The notes beneath the pieces are model-generated. The model made no database searches. It was not told where the DNA came from and saw only the letters and a list, made by a program, of their open reading frames with translations. The translations under genes and the position numbers were made by a program. A stretch of 64,000 bases of DNA from CAZTNW01 sp964614945. GTDB taxonomy: Bacteria > Caldisericota > JANLFM01. Positions 7,752 to 16,330 of this stretch are shown here, one piece after another; position 1 is the first letter of the stretch; each line of letters opens with the position of its first letter. The stretch lies in contig CAZTNW010000001.1 in NCBI GenBank assembly GCA_964614945.1, positions 62,001-126,000 of the forward strand, given 5' to 3'.

Positions 7752-9406
7752 TTGAGACCATCGCCATCCACAATCTGGCGATCGTAAAGAATCTGACCTT
7801 TGATTTGAGCAGAGGTCTCAACGTATTTACCGGTGAAACAGGGACGGGAAAGTCCCTGGTGGTGGATGCGATATCCTTCCTTCTGGGCGGAAGAAGCCAG
7901 GGCGAGTGGATAGGGTCAGGCGGAGAAGAGTTGAAGGTGGAGGCAAGCTTGAGCCTGGAAGATTCCCCACAGAGGGACGAGCTCAAGGAGGTAGGATTCG
8001 AGGAGCCCTTCCTTTATATTTCCCGCACTTTAAATCGAGAGGGACGAAGCAGGGCCAGGATCAATGGCAAAGGTGTGCCTGTAAGCTTTCTGCGAGACAC
8101 TCTTGCTGGCCTTGTTCACCTTCATGGGCAGCAGGAGCATGAAGCACTGGCTTCCCCTCAATACCAACTGGACGCCCTGGATCAATTTGCCGGAGTAGAA
8201 GCGCTCGAGCTTCGGATAAAAGCAGAGGGATTTTTGAGTGAAGGGAGGAGGTTGGAAAGAGAAAGGGTCCTGGCCGAAGAGCAACAGAGGGAGCGGGAAA
8301 GACAGCTCGACTTTCTGCGCTACGAGATTATGGAGATCGAGAATGCTCATTTTGCGGGAGAAAGGGAGGAAGAGGAGCTGCAGAAGAAGAGGGAATTCCT
8401 CCGCACACAACTGAAAGTGCAGCAGCATCTACAGCGGATCTCCGATCTACTCGAAGAAGGGCTGCCCAGGATGGAAAAAGAAGCGAAGGGATTAGCCGAA
8501 TTCTCTTTGCTGCATGAAAAATTGGCTGAACTCAGCTCGCGGCTGGCAAACGTAGGAGTGGAATTGAAGGATCTGCAGTGGGAATTGAGATCATTTCTCC
8601 CTACACTGGAGGCTGAGCCAAACCAGTTGGATTCGATTGAAGAGAGACTCGATTCTATTTCACGTCTGAAAAGAAAATATGGCTCAACGATTCCTCTGAT
8701 TCTCTCTTACTTGAGCACTGCTAAGGAAAAACTGGAGTTTCTCGGTCGCATTGAGCATGAGCTATCCGACCTTGAGGATCAACTGGCAAAAAATTGTGAG
8801 CAGTTAACTGGCTCGCTCTCAAGGCTGAGGGTTTTGAGGAGAAAAAAGGCCGGGGAACTCGAGGCTAAAGTAGTCAGAGGCTTGCAGGAGCTGGGCATCG
8901 CCCAGCCGTCATTTTCCATCCTTTACCATGAACTTCCCCAGGATAGTCTGCGCTCTTATGGACTCGACCGGGTAGAGTATCTTTTTTCCACTAACCCTGG
9001 CGAGGAATTGAAACCAATCGGAAAGGTAGCTTCAGGCGGAGAGCTCTCGCGCTTTATGTTGGTCTTAAAGACCGCCCTGGCCTCGATTGTCAAAGCCTCC
9101 ACAGTGGTCTTCGATGAGGTGGATGCCGGGATTGGCGGGATAGTGGGGGAGAGTCTCGCCCGGAAGCTAAGGCAGCTTTCCTGTTCTCATCAGGTCCTTT
9201 GTATAACTCATTTGCCGCAGATTGCAGCGCAGGCAGGTGCGCACTTCGTCGTTGAGAAGAAAACCGTCCGGGACCGCACTTCCGTGAAATTGAGACGTGT
9301 TTCCGGGCAAGAGCGGGTCCTGGAAATGGCTCGCATGTTGGCTGGGAAAAAGGTTACTTCGGCTGTATTGGCGCATGCTCGAGAATTAGCGGAAGGGGGG
9401 AAATGA
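7736..9406 (+). CDS. recN: DNA repair protein RecN (SMC-like ATPase)
   Basis: A 556-aa SMC-family ATPase for double-strand-break repair. The Walker A motif is FTGETGTGKSLVVDAISFLLGG near residue 30, a charged coiled-coil middle covers about residues 150-370, the signature is KVASGGELSRFMLVLKTAL, and Walker B is VVFDEVDAGIGG. HLPQIAAQAGAHFVVEK is also typical. It starts at the ATG inside nadK and ends in an ATGA overlap with buk, so the fermentation genes follow without a gap. Confidence 0.96.
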   Translation: MGQLLIETIAIHNLAIVKNLTFDLSRGLNVFTGETGTGKSLVVDAISFLLGGRSQGEWIGSGGEELKVEASLSLEDSPQRDELKEVGFEEPFLYISRTLNREGRSRARINGKGVPVSFLRDTLAGLVHLHGQQEHEALASPQYQLDALDQFAGVEALELRIKAEGFLSEGRRLERERVLAEEQQRERERQLDFLRYEIMEIENAHFAGEREEEELQKKREFLRTQLKVQQHLQRISDLLEEGLPRMEKEAKGLAEFSLLHEKLAELSSRLANVGVELKDLQWELRSFLPTLEAEPNQLDSIEERLDSISRLKRKYGSTIPLILSYLSTAKEKLEFLGRIEHELSDLEDQLAKNCEQLTGSLSRLRVLRRKKAGELEAKVVRGLQELGIAQPSFSILYHELPQDSLRSYGLDRVEYLFSTNPGEELKPIGKVASGGELSRFMLVLKTALASIVKASTVVFDEVDAGIGGIVGESLARKLRQLSCSHQVLCITHLPQIAAQAGAHFVVEKKTVRDRTSVKLRRVSGQERVLEMARMLAGKKVTSAVLAHARELAEGGK

Positions 9407-10455
9407 GAAAATTTCTTATTCTTGTAATCAACCCTGGTTCGACTTCAACTAAAGTTTCCCTTTTTCTGAATGATCAGGCCTGGAATGAGTCCACGATTCA
9501 TCATAAAGAAAGCAAATTGGAGATTCTCGAGAATCTGCCGGAAAGACTCAGGGACATACACAGCTGGCTTTCCCAAGGACTTAAGCCCCAGCTCGATGGG
9601 GTTGTAGCGCGGGGAGGATTGTTGAAGCCTATTTCCTCGGGCACCTACCGGGTAAACGAGGTGATGCTAAATGACCTTCGTTTCCGCCCGCAAGCGCAGC
9701 ACGCCTCTAACCTCGGCGCTTTCATTGCTAAGGAATTAGGGGAAGAGTTCCAGGTGCCGGCATTGATCGTAGACCCTGTGTCGGTGGACGAATTTGAGCC
9801 ACTTGCCCGTTATTCGGGATTGCCCGAACTTCCCCGCAGGGCCCTTTCACATGCCTTAAACATTAAGGCCGTGGGGAGGAAGGTGGCGCAGGAACTGGGC
9901 AAGTCCCTGAGTGAGTGCAATTTTGTCGTCGGGCATTTAGGGGGCGGAATTTCTGTTGTACCGCTTAGAGGCGGACGTATAATCGATGCGAATGATGCCA
10001 ATCAGGGAGGGCCGTTCTCCCCGGAAAGAGCGGGTGCTCTTCCCGTCGTCGATTTAGTCCATCTTGCTTATTCTGGCAAATATTCGGAGAAAGAACTGGT
10101 CACGCGTATGGTCAAACGGGGCGGGCTGACCGCTTATCTCGGCACGAACGATGCTAAAGAGGTAGAAGCTCGAATTCGAGCGGGAGATCGAGAGGCGCAA
10201 GAAGTTTATGAGGCGATGGCCTATCAGGTCGCTAAAGAAATCGGAGCTATGGCTACAGTGCTCAAAGGAGAGTTGGATCGGATTATCCTTACCGGAGGTT
10301 TGGCCTTTTCCTCGCTGCTCGTCCCTCTGATTGAGGAGCGAGTTGCCTTTATAGCACCCCTGCAGATCATACCGGGAGAGGGAGAGATGGAAGCCTTGGC
10401 TTTAGGAGCCCTGAGAGTTCTAACCGGAGAGGAGGAGGCCCAAGAATATGTATAG
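9403..10455 (+). CDS. buk: Butyrate kinase (acyl kinase)
   Basis: A 350-aa ASKHA-fold kinase. It opens ILVINPGSTSTKVSLF (phosphate 1 motif) and carries VVGHLGGGISVVPLRGGRIID and DRIILTGGLAFSSLLVPLIEERV. It transfers phosphate between an acyl phosphate and ADP, giving the free acid plus ATP. Members act on butyrate and on branched acids such as isobutyrate and isovalerate. Coupling to ptb and korDABC makes ATP synthesis from a 2-oxoacid-derived acyl-CoA the likely role; the exact acid is an inference. Confidence 0.94.
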   Translation: MRKFLILVINPGSTSTKVSLFLNDQAWNESTIHHKESKLEILENLPERLRDIHSWLSQGLKPQLDGVVARGGLLKPISSGTYRVNEVMLNDLRFRPQAQHASNLGAFIAKELGEEFQVPALIVDPVSVDEFEPLARYSGLPELPRRALSHALNIKAVGRKVAQELGKSLSECNFVVGHLGGGISVVPLRGGRIIDANDANQGGPFSPERAGALPVVDLVHLAYSGKYSEKELVTRMVKRGGLTAYLGTNDAKEVEARIRAGDREAQEVYEAMAYQVAKEIGAMATVLKGELDRIILTGGLAFSSLLVPLIEERVAFIAPLQIIPGEGEMEALALGALRVLTGEEEAQEYV

Positions 10456-11365
10456 CAAGTTGCAAGAAATCGCGCAAAGAGCGGCAGGAATCCCGCTGAT
10501 GACCGCTGCCGTTCCCTGCCCGGAAGAAGCAGATACACTTCTGGGAATTGATCAAGCATTCAAATCCGGTTTGATTCAGCCCCATTTGTTCGGTGACGAA
10601 TCGGCAGTAAAGAAATTAGCGAGGGAATCGGGAATTGTCTTAGACGAATACGAACTGCATCATTGCCTTAACCAGGAAGAAAGCGCTCTTTCCGCTGTTC
10701 AGTTCTGTCGAGAGGGGAAGGGAGAGATACTGATTAAAGGTTTTTTGCCGACGCCGATCTTCCTGAAGGCTGTTCTGCACAAGGAAAGGGGCATTGGCAC
10801 GGGATCTCTTCTCTCGCATATAGCTGTTTTTGAGGTTCCGACAATTCCTCGCCTGCTGTTTTTAACCGACGGGGGAATGGTAGTTGCGCCGACCCTGGCG
10901 CAAAAAATAGAGATACTGCAGAACGCCCTGGGGGTTTGTCATGCTCTGGGCATCAGGGAGCCGAAAGTCGCCATTCTGGCCTCGGTTGAAACGGTCAGCC
11001 CTGAAATTCCCGCCACTTGTGACGCTGCAGTTATTACCGCCATGTGGCGGCGCAGGCAAATTAAGGGATGCATCCTGGATGGTCCCCTGGCCCTGGATAA
11101 TGCTTTATCCCCACAGGCTCTCAAGGAGAAGGGGATCGAGAGTCCAGTGGGAGGAAATGCAGACATTCTCCTCGTTCCGAATATTGAATCAGGTAATTTG
11201 CTGGGAAAATCGTTCATTCATGTGGCCGGAGGGGTGATGGCCGGAGTTGTGCAAGGAGCACGGGTCCCAATAGTCCTGGTCTCTCGGGTGGATCCGCCTG
11301 ATTCGAAGCTTTTCTCCGTAGCCATCGCCGCCATGATTAGCTGGCAGGCCAAAGAGAGGGTCTGA
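10448..11365 (+). CDS. ptb: Phosphate butyryltransferase (phosphate acyltransferase)
   Basis: A 305-aa member of the Pta/Ptb family. It has the N-terminal AAVPCPEEADTLLGIDQA pattern, GILIKGFLPTP-like KGEILIKGFLPTPIFLKAVL, the GTGSLLSHIAVFEVP stretch, and the C-terminal GGNADILLVPNIESGNLLGKSF signature. It converts acyl-CoA plus phosphate to acyl phosphate plus CoA, feeding butyrate kinase. It overlaps buk by 8 bases. The order buk-ptb is the reverse of clostridial ptb-buk. Confidence 0.94.
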   Translation: MYSKLQEIAQRAAGIPLMTAAVPCPEEADTLLGIDQAFKSGLIQPHLFGDESAVKKLARESGIVLDEYELHHCLNQEESALSAVQFCREGKGEILIKGFLPTPIFLKAVLHKERGIGTGSLLSHIAVFEVPTIPRLLFLTDGGMVVAPTLAQKIEILQNALGVCHALGIREPKVAILASVETVSPEIPATCDAAVITAMWRRRQIKGCILDGPLALDNALSPQALKEKGIESPVGGNADILLVPNIESGNLLGKSFIHVAGGVMAGVVQGARVPIVLVSRVDPPDSKLFSVAIAAMISWQAKERV

Positions 11366-11384
11366 GATAAAGGAGCGACTCCCA

Positions 11385-12080
11385 CTTAATCGTTGTCGGA
11401 TTCTTATCATCAGCGGCCCTTCAGGTTCGGGGAAAAGCGAGATCAGCCTTAACCTTGCTCTTACCCTGAATAGCACCACTGAGGTAGCGTTGATCGACTT
11501 AGATATCGTTAAACCTCTTTTTCGCCTACGCAATCATCGAGCCCAGATTGATGAGTTTGGCCTGCGTCTAGTTTCACCCGGCGGAGAGTTGGACTCAGCC
11601 GATCTGCCAATTCTACCGCAGGAGGCGATCAGGTACCTTTCTTCCCCGCACAGGGCGGTTGTTGATCTGGGAGGGGAAGCAGCCGGGGCTCGCGTATTGA
11701 AGCAGTATCAAAATTTTCTCAAGGGAGGTGACGTCTGCCATTTCTTCGTAGTAAATCCCTTTCGTCCCTTTTCCCGGACAGCAGGAGAATTAAGAACTCA
11801 ACTCAACGAGATTGAAAGGAGCAGTGGAGCGAGAATCGAGGGCTTGCTCTCCAATCCGCATTTGAAGGAGGAGACAACCCTGGAAATAATCCAACAAGGG
11901 CATCTCGTGGCCTTGGAGCTTTCTCAGGCTTTCAACTTGCCGATCATTTGCCTGTGCGTGAACGAGGTTTTAACCGCTGAGGTCTCTGCGCTGATGGAGA
12001 TTCCCATTTTGCCCATGAAGCTTTTTATCCAGCCTCCCTGGGTTGAGATGCCTTTAAATTGGAAGGAGGACCATGAATAA
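11385..12080 (+). CDS. MinD/ParA-like P-loop ATP-binding protein linked to the 2-oxoacid oxidoreductase operon
   Basis: The frame is open from 11366 and encodes a P-loop, IISGPSGSGKSEISLNLALTL, followed by VALIDLDIVKPLFRLR, DLPILPQ, VVDLGGEAAGARVL and GLLSNPHLKEETTLEI. This layout matches a MinD/ParA-like family that I recall as accompanying 2-oxoacid:ferredoxin oxidoreductase genes in anaerobes. Its function is not established; a role in assembling or regulating the iron-sulfur enzyme is only a guess. No ATG, GTG or TTG precedes the P-loop. The first canonical start, TTG at 11490, would remove it. AAAGGAG at 11369-11375 suggests starting at a non-standard codon such as CTT 11385. Confidence 0.8.
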   Translation, partial: LNRCRILIISGPSGSGKSEISLNLALTLNSTTEVALIDLDIVKPLFRLRNHRAQIDEFGLRLVSPGGELDSADLPILPQEAIRYLSSPHRAVVDLGGEAAGARVLKQYQNFLKGGDVCHFFVVNPFRPFSRTAGELRTQLNEIERSSGARIEGLLSNPHLKEETTLEIIQQGHLVALELSQAFNLPIICLCVNEVLTAEVSALMEIPILPMKLFIQPPWVEMPLNWKEDHE

Positions 12081-12309
12081 AGTAAATATTGAGGAGGATT
12101 TCTGCAAGGCCTGTGAACTCTGCGTGGCTGTTTGCCCGGTACACGTGCTGGCCCTTTCCAACCGCCTAAATTCTTTAGGCTACCACCCTGTGGAATTAGT
12201 AGACGAGGATGGCTGCATTTCCTGCACTTTTTGCGCCAGGATTTGTCCTGATGCCGCGATCGAGGTCTATCGCAAAAGCACGGGGCCGAGGCCGGAAAGG
12301 AATAAATAA
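12073..12309 (+). CDS. 2-oxoacid:ferredoxin oxidoreductase, delta (ferredoxin-like) subunit
   Basis: A 78-aa protein with two 4Fe-4S motifs: CKACELCVAVCP near the N-terminus and CISCTFCARICP near residue 50. It is the KorD/VorD-type subunit that carries electrons from the catalytic subunits to external ferredoxin. It lies between the P-loop gene (8-base overlap) and korA (1-base overlap), giving the D-A-B-C order of this enzyme class. Confidence 0.93.
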   Translation: MNKVNIEEDFCKACELCVAVCPVHVLALSNRLNSLGYHPVELVDEDGCISCTFCARICPDAAIEVYRKSTGPRPERNK

Positions 12310-13373
12310 TGAGCGAGAAGATCCTGATGAAGGGCGCTGAAGCTTGCGCTGAGGCTGCAATCAAAGCAGGCTGCAGGTTTTTCTTCGGTTACCCGATTAC
12401 CCCGCAAAATGAGGTAGCTTCTTACATGTCGCGTCGCCTGCCGGAGGTCGGAGGGGTATACCTGCAGGGGGAGAGTGAAGTAGCTTCAATAAATATGGTA
12501 TTAGGCGCGGCAGCTGCTGGTGCCAGAGCTATGACCTCTTCGTCTTCTCCAGGCATATCGCTGATGCAAGAAGGGATTTCTTATATGGTGGGGTGCCAGC
12601 TCCCCGCCGTGATAGTTAACTTTGTCAGAGGAGGCCCTGGCCTGGGAGGGATCGGCCCCTCTCAATCCGATTACTTTCAGGCGGTTAAAGGAGGAGGACA
12701 CGGAGATTACAACCTGGTGGTCCTCGCCCCCTCTTCTATCCAGGAGCTGATGGACTTGATGAAGGACGCCTTCGACATCGCCGATCGCTATCGCAATCCC
12801 ACCATGGTTTTAGCTGACGGGATAATCGCTCAGATGATGGAGGCGGTCTCCTTCAATTTTGAGATTGATCCGCCCGCTTTGCCTCCGAAGTCCTGGGCGG
12901 TCACCGGGGCCAAAGACAGGAAGAAGAACATCATCAACTCTCTTGAATTGGACCCAGAGAAATTGGAAGCGAACAACTGGGAGCTGCAGAAGAAATTTGC
13001 CCTCGCTAAAGTGAAAGAGGTTCGCTGGGAAGAATATCTGCTGCAGGATGCCAGCCTGGTTTTGGTTTGTTTTGGAACGGTTGCCCGGATTGCCAAAAAA
13101 GCCATCGATAATTTGCGCGAGCGCGGCATGAATGTGGGGATGATTCGTCCCATCACTCTCTGGCCTTATCCGACAGCCCCTTTTGAGAGAGCGATCCCTC
13201 ATGCCGAGCAGTTTCTTGTTCTGGAAATGAATGCCGGGCAGATGATCGAGGATGTGCGCTTAGCTGTCCAGGGTGCGAGACCTGTTCACTTTCGAGGCAA
13301 GCCAGGCGGGACGATCTTTAATCCATTAGAAGTGGAACGATTTATACTGGAGGAAGCGGTAAAGGAGGCATGA
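12309..13373 (+). CDS. 2-oxoacid:ferredoxin oxidoreductase, alpha subunit (KorA/VorB type)
   Basis: At 354 aa it is the alpha subunit of a four-subunit enzyme that oxidatively decarboxylates 2-oxoacids to acyl-CoA with ferredoxin as acceptor. Typical segments are MKGAEACAEAAIKAGCRFFFGYPITPQNEVASYM, GARAMTSSSSPGISLMQEGISY and RGGPGLGGIGPSQSDYFQ. Substrate (2-oxoglutarate or branched-chain 2-oxoacid) cannot be read directly; the upstream ptb-buk favours a branched-chain or other acyl-CoA that is converted to an acid. Confidence 0.92.
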   Translation: MSEKILMKGAEACAEAAIKAGCRFFFGYPITPQNEVASYMSRRLPEVGGVYLQGESEVASINMVLGAAAAGARAMTSSSSPGISLMQEGISYMVGCQLPAVIVNFVRGGPGLGGIGPSQSDYFQAVKGGGHGDYNLVVLAPSSIQELMDLMKDAFDIADRYRNPTMVLADGIIAQMMEAVSFNFEIDPPALPPKSWAVTGAKDRKKNIINSLELDPEKLEANNWELQKKFALAKVKEVRWEEYLLQDASLVLVCFGTVARIAKKAIDNLRERGMNVGMIRPITLWPYPTAPFERAIPHAEQFLVLEMNAGQMIEDVRLAVQGARPVHFRGKPGGTIFNPLEVERFILEEAVKEA

Positions 13374-14128
13374 TGGAAGCACCAGTTTATACCCCTTTGT
13401 ATCAACGACCGAAGTCGCTGTCGCTTGTGCACAATAGTTACTGCCCAGGATGCCATCACGGGATTGTACACAAACTTCTGGCGGAGGTAATTGACGAGCT
13501 GGGTATCCAGGAGCGAACCGTGATAATCTCTCCAGTTGGCTGTTCGGTTCGGGCCTACGATTTCTTTGAGCTGGATTCTGTACAGGCTGCTCATGGTAGA
13601 GCACCCGCTGTAGCAACCGGCATCAAGCGAGTCAATCCCCAGACCATTGTCATCACCTACCAGGGCGACGGCGACCTGGCGGCAATAGGTACCGCAGAAA
13701 TTATTCATGCGGCAAATCGGGGTGAGAGAATTACCACTATTTTTATAAACAACACCAACTTTGGCATGACTGGTGGCCAGATGGCACCCACAACGCTGAT
13801 TGGGCAAAAGACGGAAACCACTCCTTACGGCCGTGACCCTTTGCGCGACGGCTATCCGATTCGGGTAGCCGAGCTGATTGCCGGATTGACCGGTCCTGCT
13901 TATGTAGCCAGGATGGCGGTTTTTAACCCTGCGCAAGCCGTCAAGACCAGAAATTCCTTAAAGAAAGCGCTCCAAGCACAGATCGAAGGGAAAGGCTTCA
14001 GCTTTGTGGAAGTCCTCTCCGCTTGCCCGACCAACTGGGGTCTCTCTCCTATCCAGGCAATCAAGTGGCTCGAGGAGAATATGGTTTCCTATTATCCCCT
14101 GGGTGAATTTGTGGGAGGGCAGAAATGA
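13370..14128 (+). CDS. 2-oxoacid:ferredoxin oxidoreductase, beta (TPP-binding) subunit
   Basis: A 252-aa subunit carrying thiamine diphosphate. NSYCPGCHHGIVHKLLAEV has the usual CPGCxH, and YQGDGDLAAIGTAEIIHAANR with INNTNFGMTGGQMAPTT is the TPP/Mg site. VLSACPTNWG near the end is typical of KorB-type proteins. It overlaps korA by 4 bases and korC by 4 bases, indicating tight translational coupling. Confidence 0.94.
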   Translation: MMEAPVYTPLYQRPKSLSLVHNSYCPGCHHGIVHKLLAEVIDELGIQERTVIISPVGCSVRAYDFFELDSVQAAHGRAPAVATGIKRVNPQTIVITYQGDGDLAAIGTAEIIHAANRGERITTIFINNTNFGMTGGQMAPTTLIGQKTETTPYGRDPLRDGYPIRVAELIAGLTGPAYVARMAVFNPAQAVKTRNSLKKALQAQIEGKGFSFVEVLSACPTNWGLSPIQAIKWLEENMVSYYPLGEFVGGQK

Positions 14129-14676
14129 CGCACGAGGTGATTTGCGCCGGCTTTGGCGGTCAGGGCGTAATGCTTATGGGACAATTATTGGCTTATGCCG
14201 CGACGATGGAGGGGAAAGAGGCCACTTGGTATCCTTCCTATGGCCCCGAGATGCGTGGAGGCACAGCTAACTGCCAGGTCGTTATCTCCGATCAGCCCAT
14301 CAATTCTCCCGTCCTGTCCCTTCCCCAGTCCGTCATCGTGCTCAATCGGCCTTCATTCGAAAAGTTTGCCTCAACTGTCGCCCCAGGTGGTCTATTGCTC
14401 GTGAACCTCTCCCTTGTCGATATAAAATCCAAAAGGACTGACTTGGAAATTCACGAAATCCCAGCCACGGAAATTGCCCAGCAGATCGGCAGCACTTTAG
14501 TGGCCAATATCATTCTGCTTGGAGCATATTTGGAGAGGATGAAATCGGTGAGATTCGAATCAGTAGAGGCGGTTTTACAAAAGACAATGAGCGGCAGGAG
14601 AGAAAAATTCATTCCCCTCAATATGGAGGCTCTTCATGCCGGAAGAGAGTTTATCCGGAAAAGCACGTCCGAATAG
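14125..14676 (+). CDS. 2-oxoacid:ferredoxin oxidoreductase, gamma subunit
   Basis: At 183 aa it starts THEVICAGFGGQGVMLMGQLLAYAA, the family hallmark, followed by WYPSYGPEMRGGTANCQVVIS. The gamma subunit is part of the catalytic core. It is the last gene of the korDABC set and ends 48 bases before the next start, with no clear terminator. Confidence 0.94.
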   Translation: MTHEVICAGFGGQGVMLMGQLLAYAATMEGKEATWYPSYGPEMRGGTANCQVVISDQPINSPVLSLPQSVIVLNRPSFEKFASTVAPGGLLLVNLSLVDIKSKRTDLEIHEIPATEIAQQIGSTLVANIILLGAYLERMKSVRFESVEAVLQKTMSGRREKFIPLNMEALHAGREFIRKSTSE

Positions 14677-14724
14677 TCTTTTCACCTGAATCTTCCGATG
14701 GAAGGAAATAGGAGGAAGCAGAAG

Positions 14725-15807
14725 ATGGTTTCTTCAGCGCGCCTTTTGGAAGAGTTCTTGCAAGCAATCCAGATCCCTTCAGTTTCAGGAGCGGAAGAAA
14801 GCTTCGCCCGGTATGTCTGGGAAAAACTTAGACAATTAGGACTGCAAGCGGGTCGCGATGAAGCGGGGAACGTCTTCGCCGTCCTTGAAGGAGACTCAGC
14901 TCGGCGCCCGATTCTTTTCAATGCTCACCTGGATACCGTGCCCACTGGCCCCGTTCATTGCCGCCTGGACGGTGATTGGATAACGACTGAGGGGAACTCG
15001 ATCCTGGCGGCGGACGACAAATCTTCGATCAGCGTAATTTTAGAAACCCTGCGAACTTTAGAGGAAAATAGGGATCCCCACGGCAGAATAGAGATCCTCT
15101 TGACCGTGGAAGAGGAAACCGAGATGAGAGGAGCGAAGAACTTCGACCTGGGCCGTTCAATGGCCGAATGTTTCTTCGTACTGGACTATACGGGAGCGGT
15201 AGGAGGTTTTGTGGCCAGTGCCCCATTCGCCAATTCCCTCCGTTTTATTTTCCAAGGCAAAGCAGCTCACGCAGGGGCTGAACCTGAAAAAGGCATCTCG
15301 GCGATCCTTGCCCAGTCCCGGGCTATCAGTAAAATGTCCCTCGGCCGCATCGATCATGAGACCACATCCAACATCGGCACGATGAAGGGAGGAAGCGCAG
15401 ACAATGTAGTCCCGGATTATGCAGAGATGACCGGCGAAGTGCGCAGCCGGAATAGGGACAAACTAGCAAAGGTGACGGAATTAATGCGTGTTACGGCAGA
15501 GAGAGAAGCCGCCAGGCTGGGCGCCAGTGTAGAGGTCATTGCCCGTGAGGATTACCAGGGATACTGCATTGAGGATGACGATCCTTCTCTTATCTGGTTA
15601 AAGAAGGCGGCCGCTGATTTGTTCCTCGAATTGAAGCCTTGCCACGCGGGGGGAGCTTCCGACGCAAATGTGTACCGGGCAAGAGGGAAGAGCTCAATCG
15701 TGCTTGGCTCCGGTTTTTATTCCCCCCACACCTTTGAAGAAAAAGTATCAGTTTCTGAAATGCTGAAGCTTCAACAGCTTCTTCACGCTATAATCAGTCA
15801 TGCCTAA
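14725..15807 (+). CDS. M20 family metallopeptidase (PepT-like tripeptidase)
   Basis: A zinc peptidase of 360 aa. Metal and catalytic residues are visible in LFNAHLDTVPTG (His, Asp), ILAADDKSSISVILE (bridging Asp), LLTVEEETEMRGAKNF (catalytic Glu pair) and VLDYTGAVGG. The dimerisation domain occupies roughly residues 180-280. The open frame begins at ATG 14698, but ATG 14725 has AGGAGGAAGCAGAAG immediately upstream and gives a normal N-terminus, so it is preferred. It fits a peptide/amino-acid-based metabolism. Confidence 0.88.
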   Translation: MVSSARLLEEFLQAIQIPSVSGAEESFARYVWEKLRQLGLQAGRDEAGNVFAVLEGDSARRPILFNAHLDTVPTGPVHCRLDGDWITTEGNSILAADDKSSISVILETLRTLEENRDPHGRIEILLTVEEETEMRGAKNFDLGRSMAECFFVLDYTGAVGGFVASAPFANSLRFIFQGKAAHAGAEPEKGISAILAQSRAISKMSLGRIDHETTSNIGTMKGGSADNVVPDYAEMTGEVRSRNRDKLAKVTELMRVTAEREAARLGASVEVIAREDYQGYCIEDDDPSLIWLKKAAADLFLELKPCHAGGASDANVYRARGKSSIVLGSGFYSPHTFEEKVSVSEMLKLQQLLHAIISHA

Positions 15808-16330
15808 AACGGAGAAGAAATTACAACAGAGCATTGTCTATCGGGGAAATTTTTTGACTGTGGAAAAAGTCGAGATATTGTTCGCATCCGGGCTACGCAC
15901 AGAAAGAGAGATTATCCATCACCCCGGAGCTGTCTCCATCCTCGCCCTGAATGAAGAAGGTGACGTTCTTCTTGTCAGGCAGTTCCGCTCTGCCATAGAT
16001 GAAGAACTCTGGGAGATTCCTGCGGGAAAGCTGGAAAAGGAGGAGAGCCCCCTCAAATCAGCGCAAAGGGAACTCCTGGAAGAAACCGGACACGAAGCCA
16101 AGAATTGGGTTCACCTTCATTCTTTTTACCCTTCCCCCGGTTATTCGGACGAGATCATTCATTTATTCCTGGCGCAGGAATTGAGGCAGAAGAAGCACAA
16201 AGCTCAACCCGATGAGGAGATTGAGTGGAAATTTTTCCCCCGTCAGGAACTGGATAATTTTTTGAAACCTGGCCAGGTGAGGGATGGCAAGACCCTTCTT
16301 GCACTCCATTACCTGAAATTGCATGTTTGA
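15800..16330 (+). CDS. NUDIX hydrolase, probable ADP-ribose pyrophosphatase
   Basis: A 176-aa NUDIX hydrolase. The NUDIX box reads GKLEKEESPLKSAQRELLEETGHEA, fitting GX5EX7REUXEEXGU. The N-terminal IVYRGNFLTVEKVEILFASG and IIHHPGAVSILAL patterns, with the Pro-rich SFYPSPGYSDEIIHLFLA after the box, place it in the ADP-ribose pyrophosphatase group. It overlaps the M20 peptidase and deoB by 8 bases each. Confidence 0.92.
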   Translation: MPKTEKKLQQSIVYRGNFLTVEKVEILFASGLRTEREIIHHPGAVSILALNEEGDVLLVRQFRSAIDEELWEIPAGKLEKEESPLKSAQRELLEETGHEAKNWVHLHSFYPSPGYSDEIIHLFLAQELRQKKHKAQPDEEIEWKFFPRQELDNFLKPGQVRDGKTLLALHYLKLHV

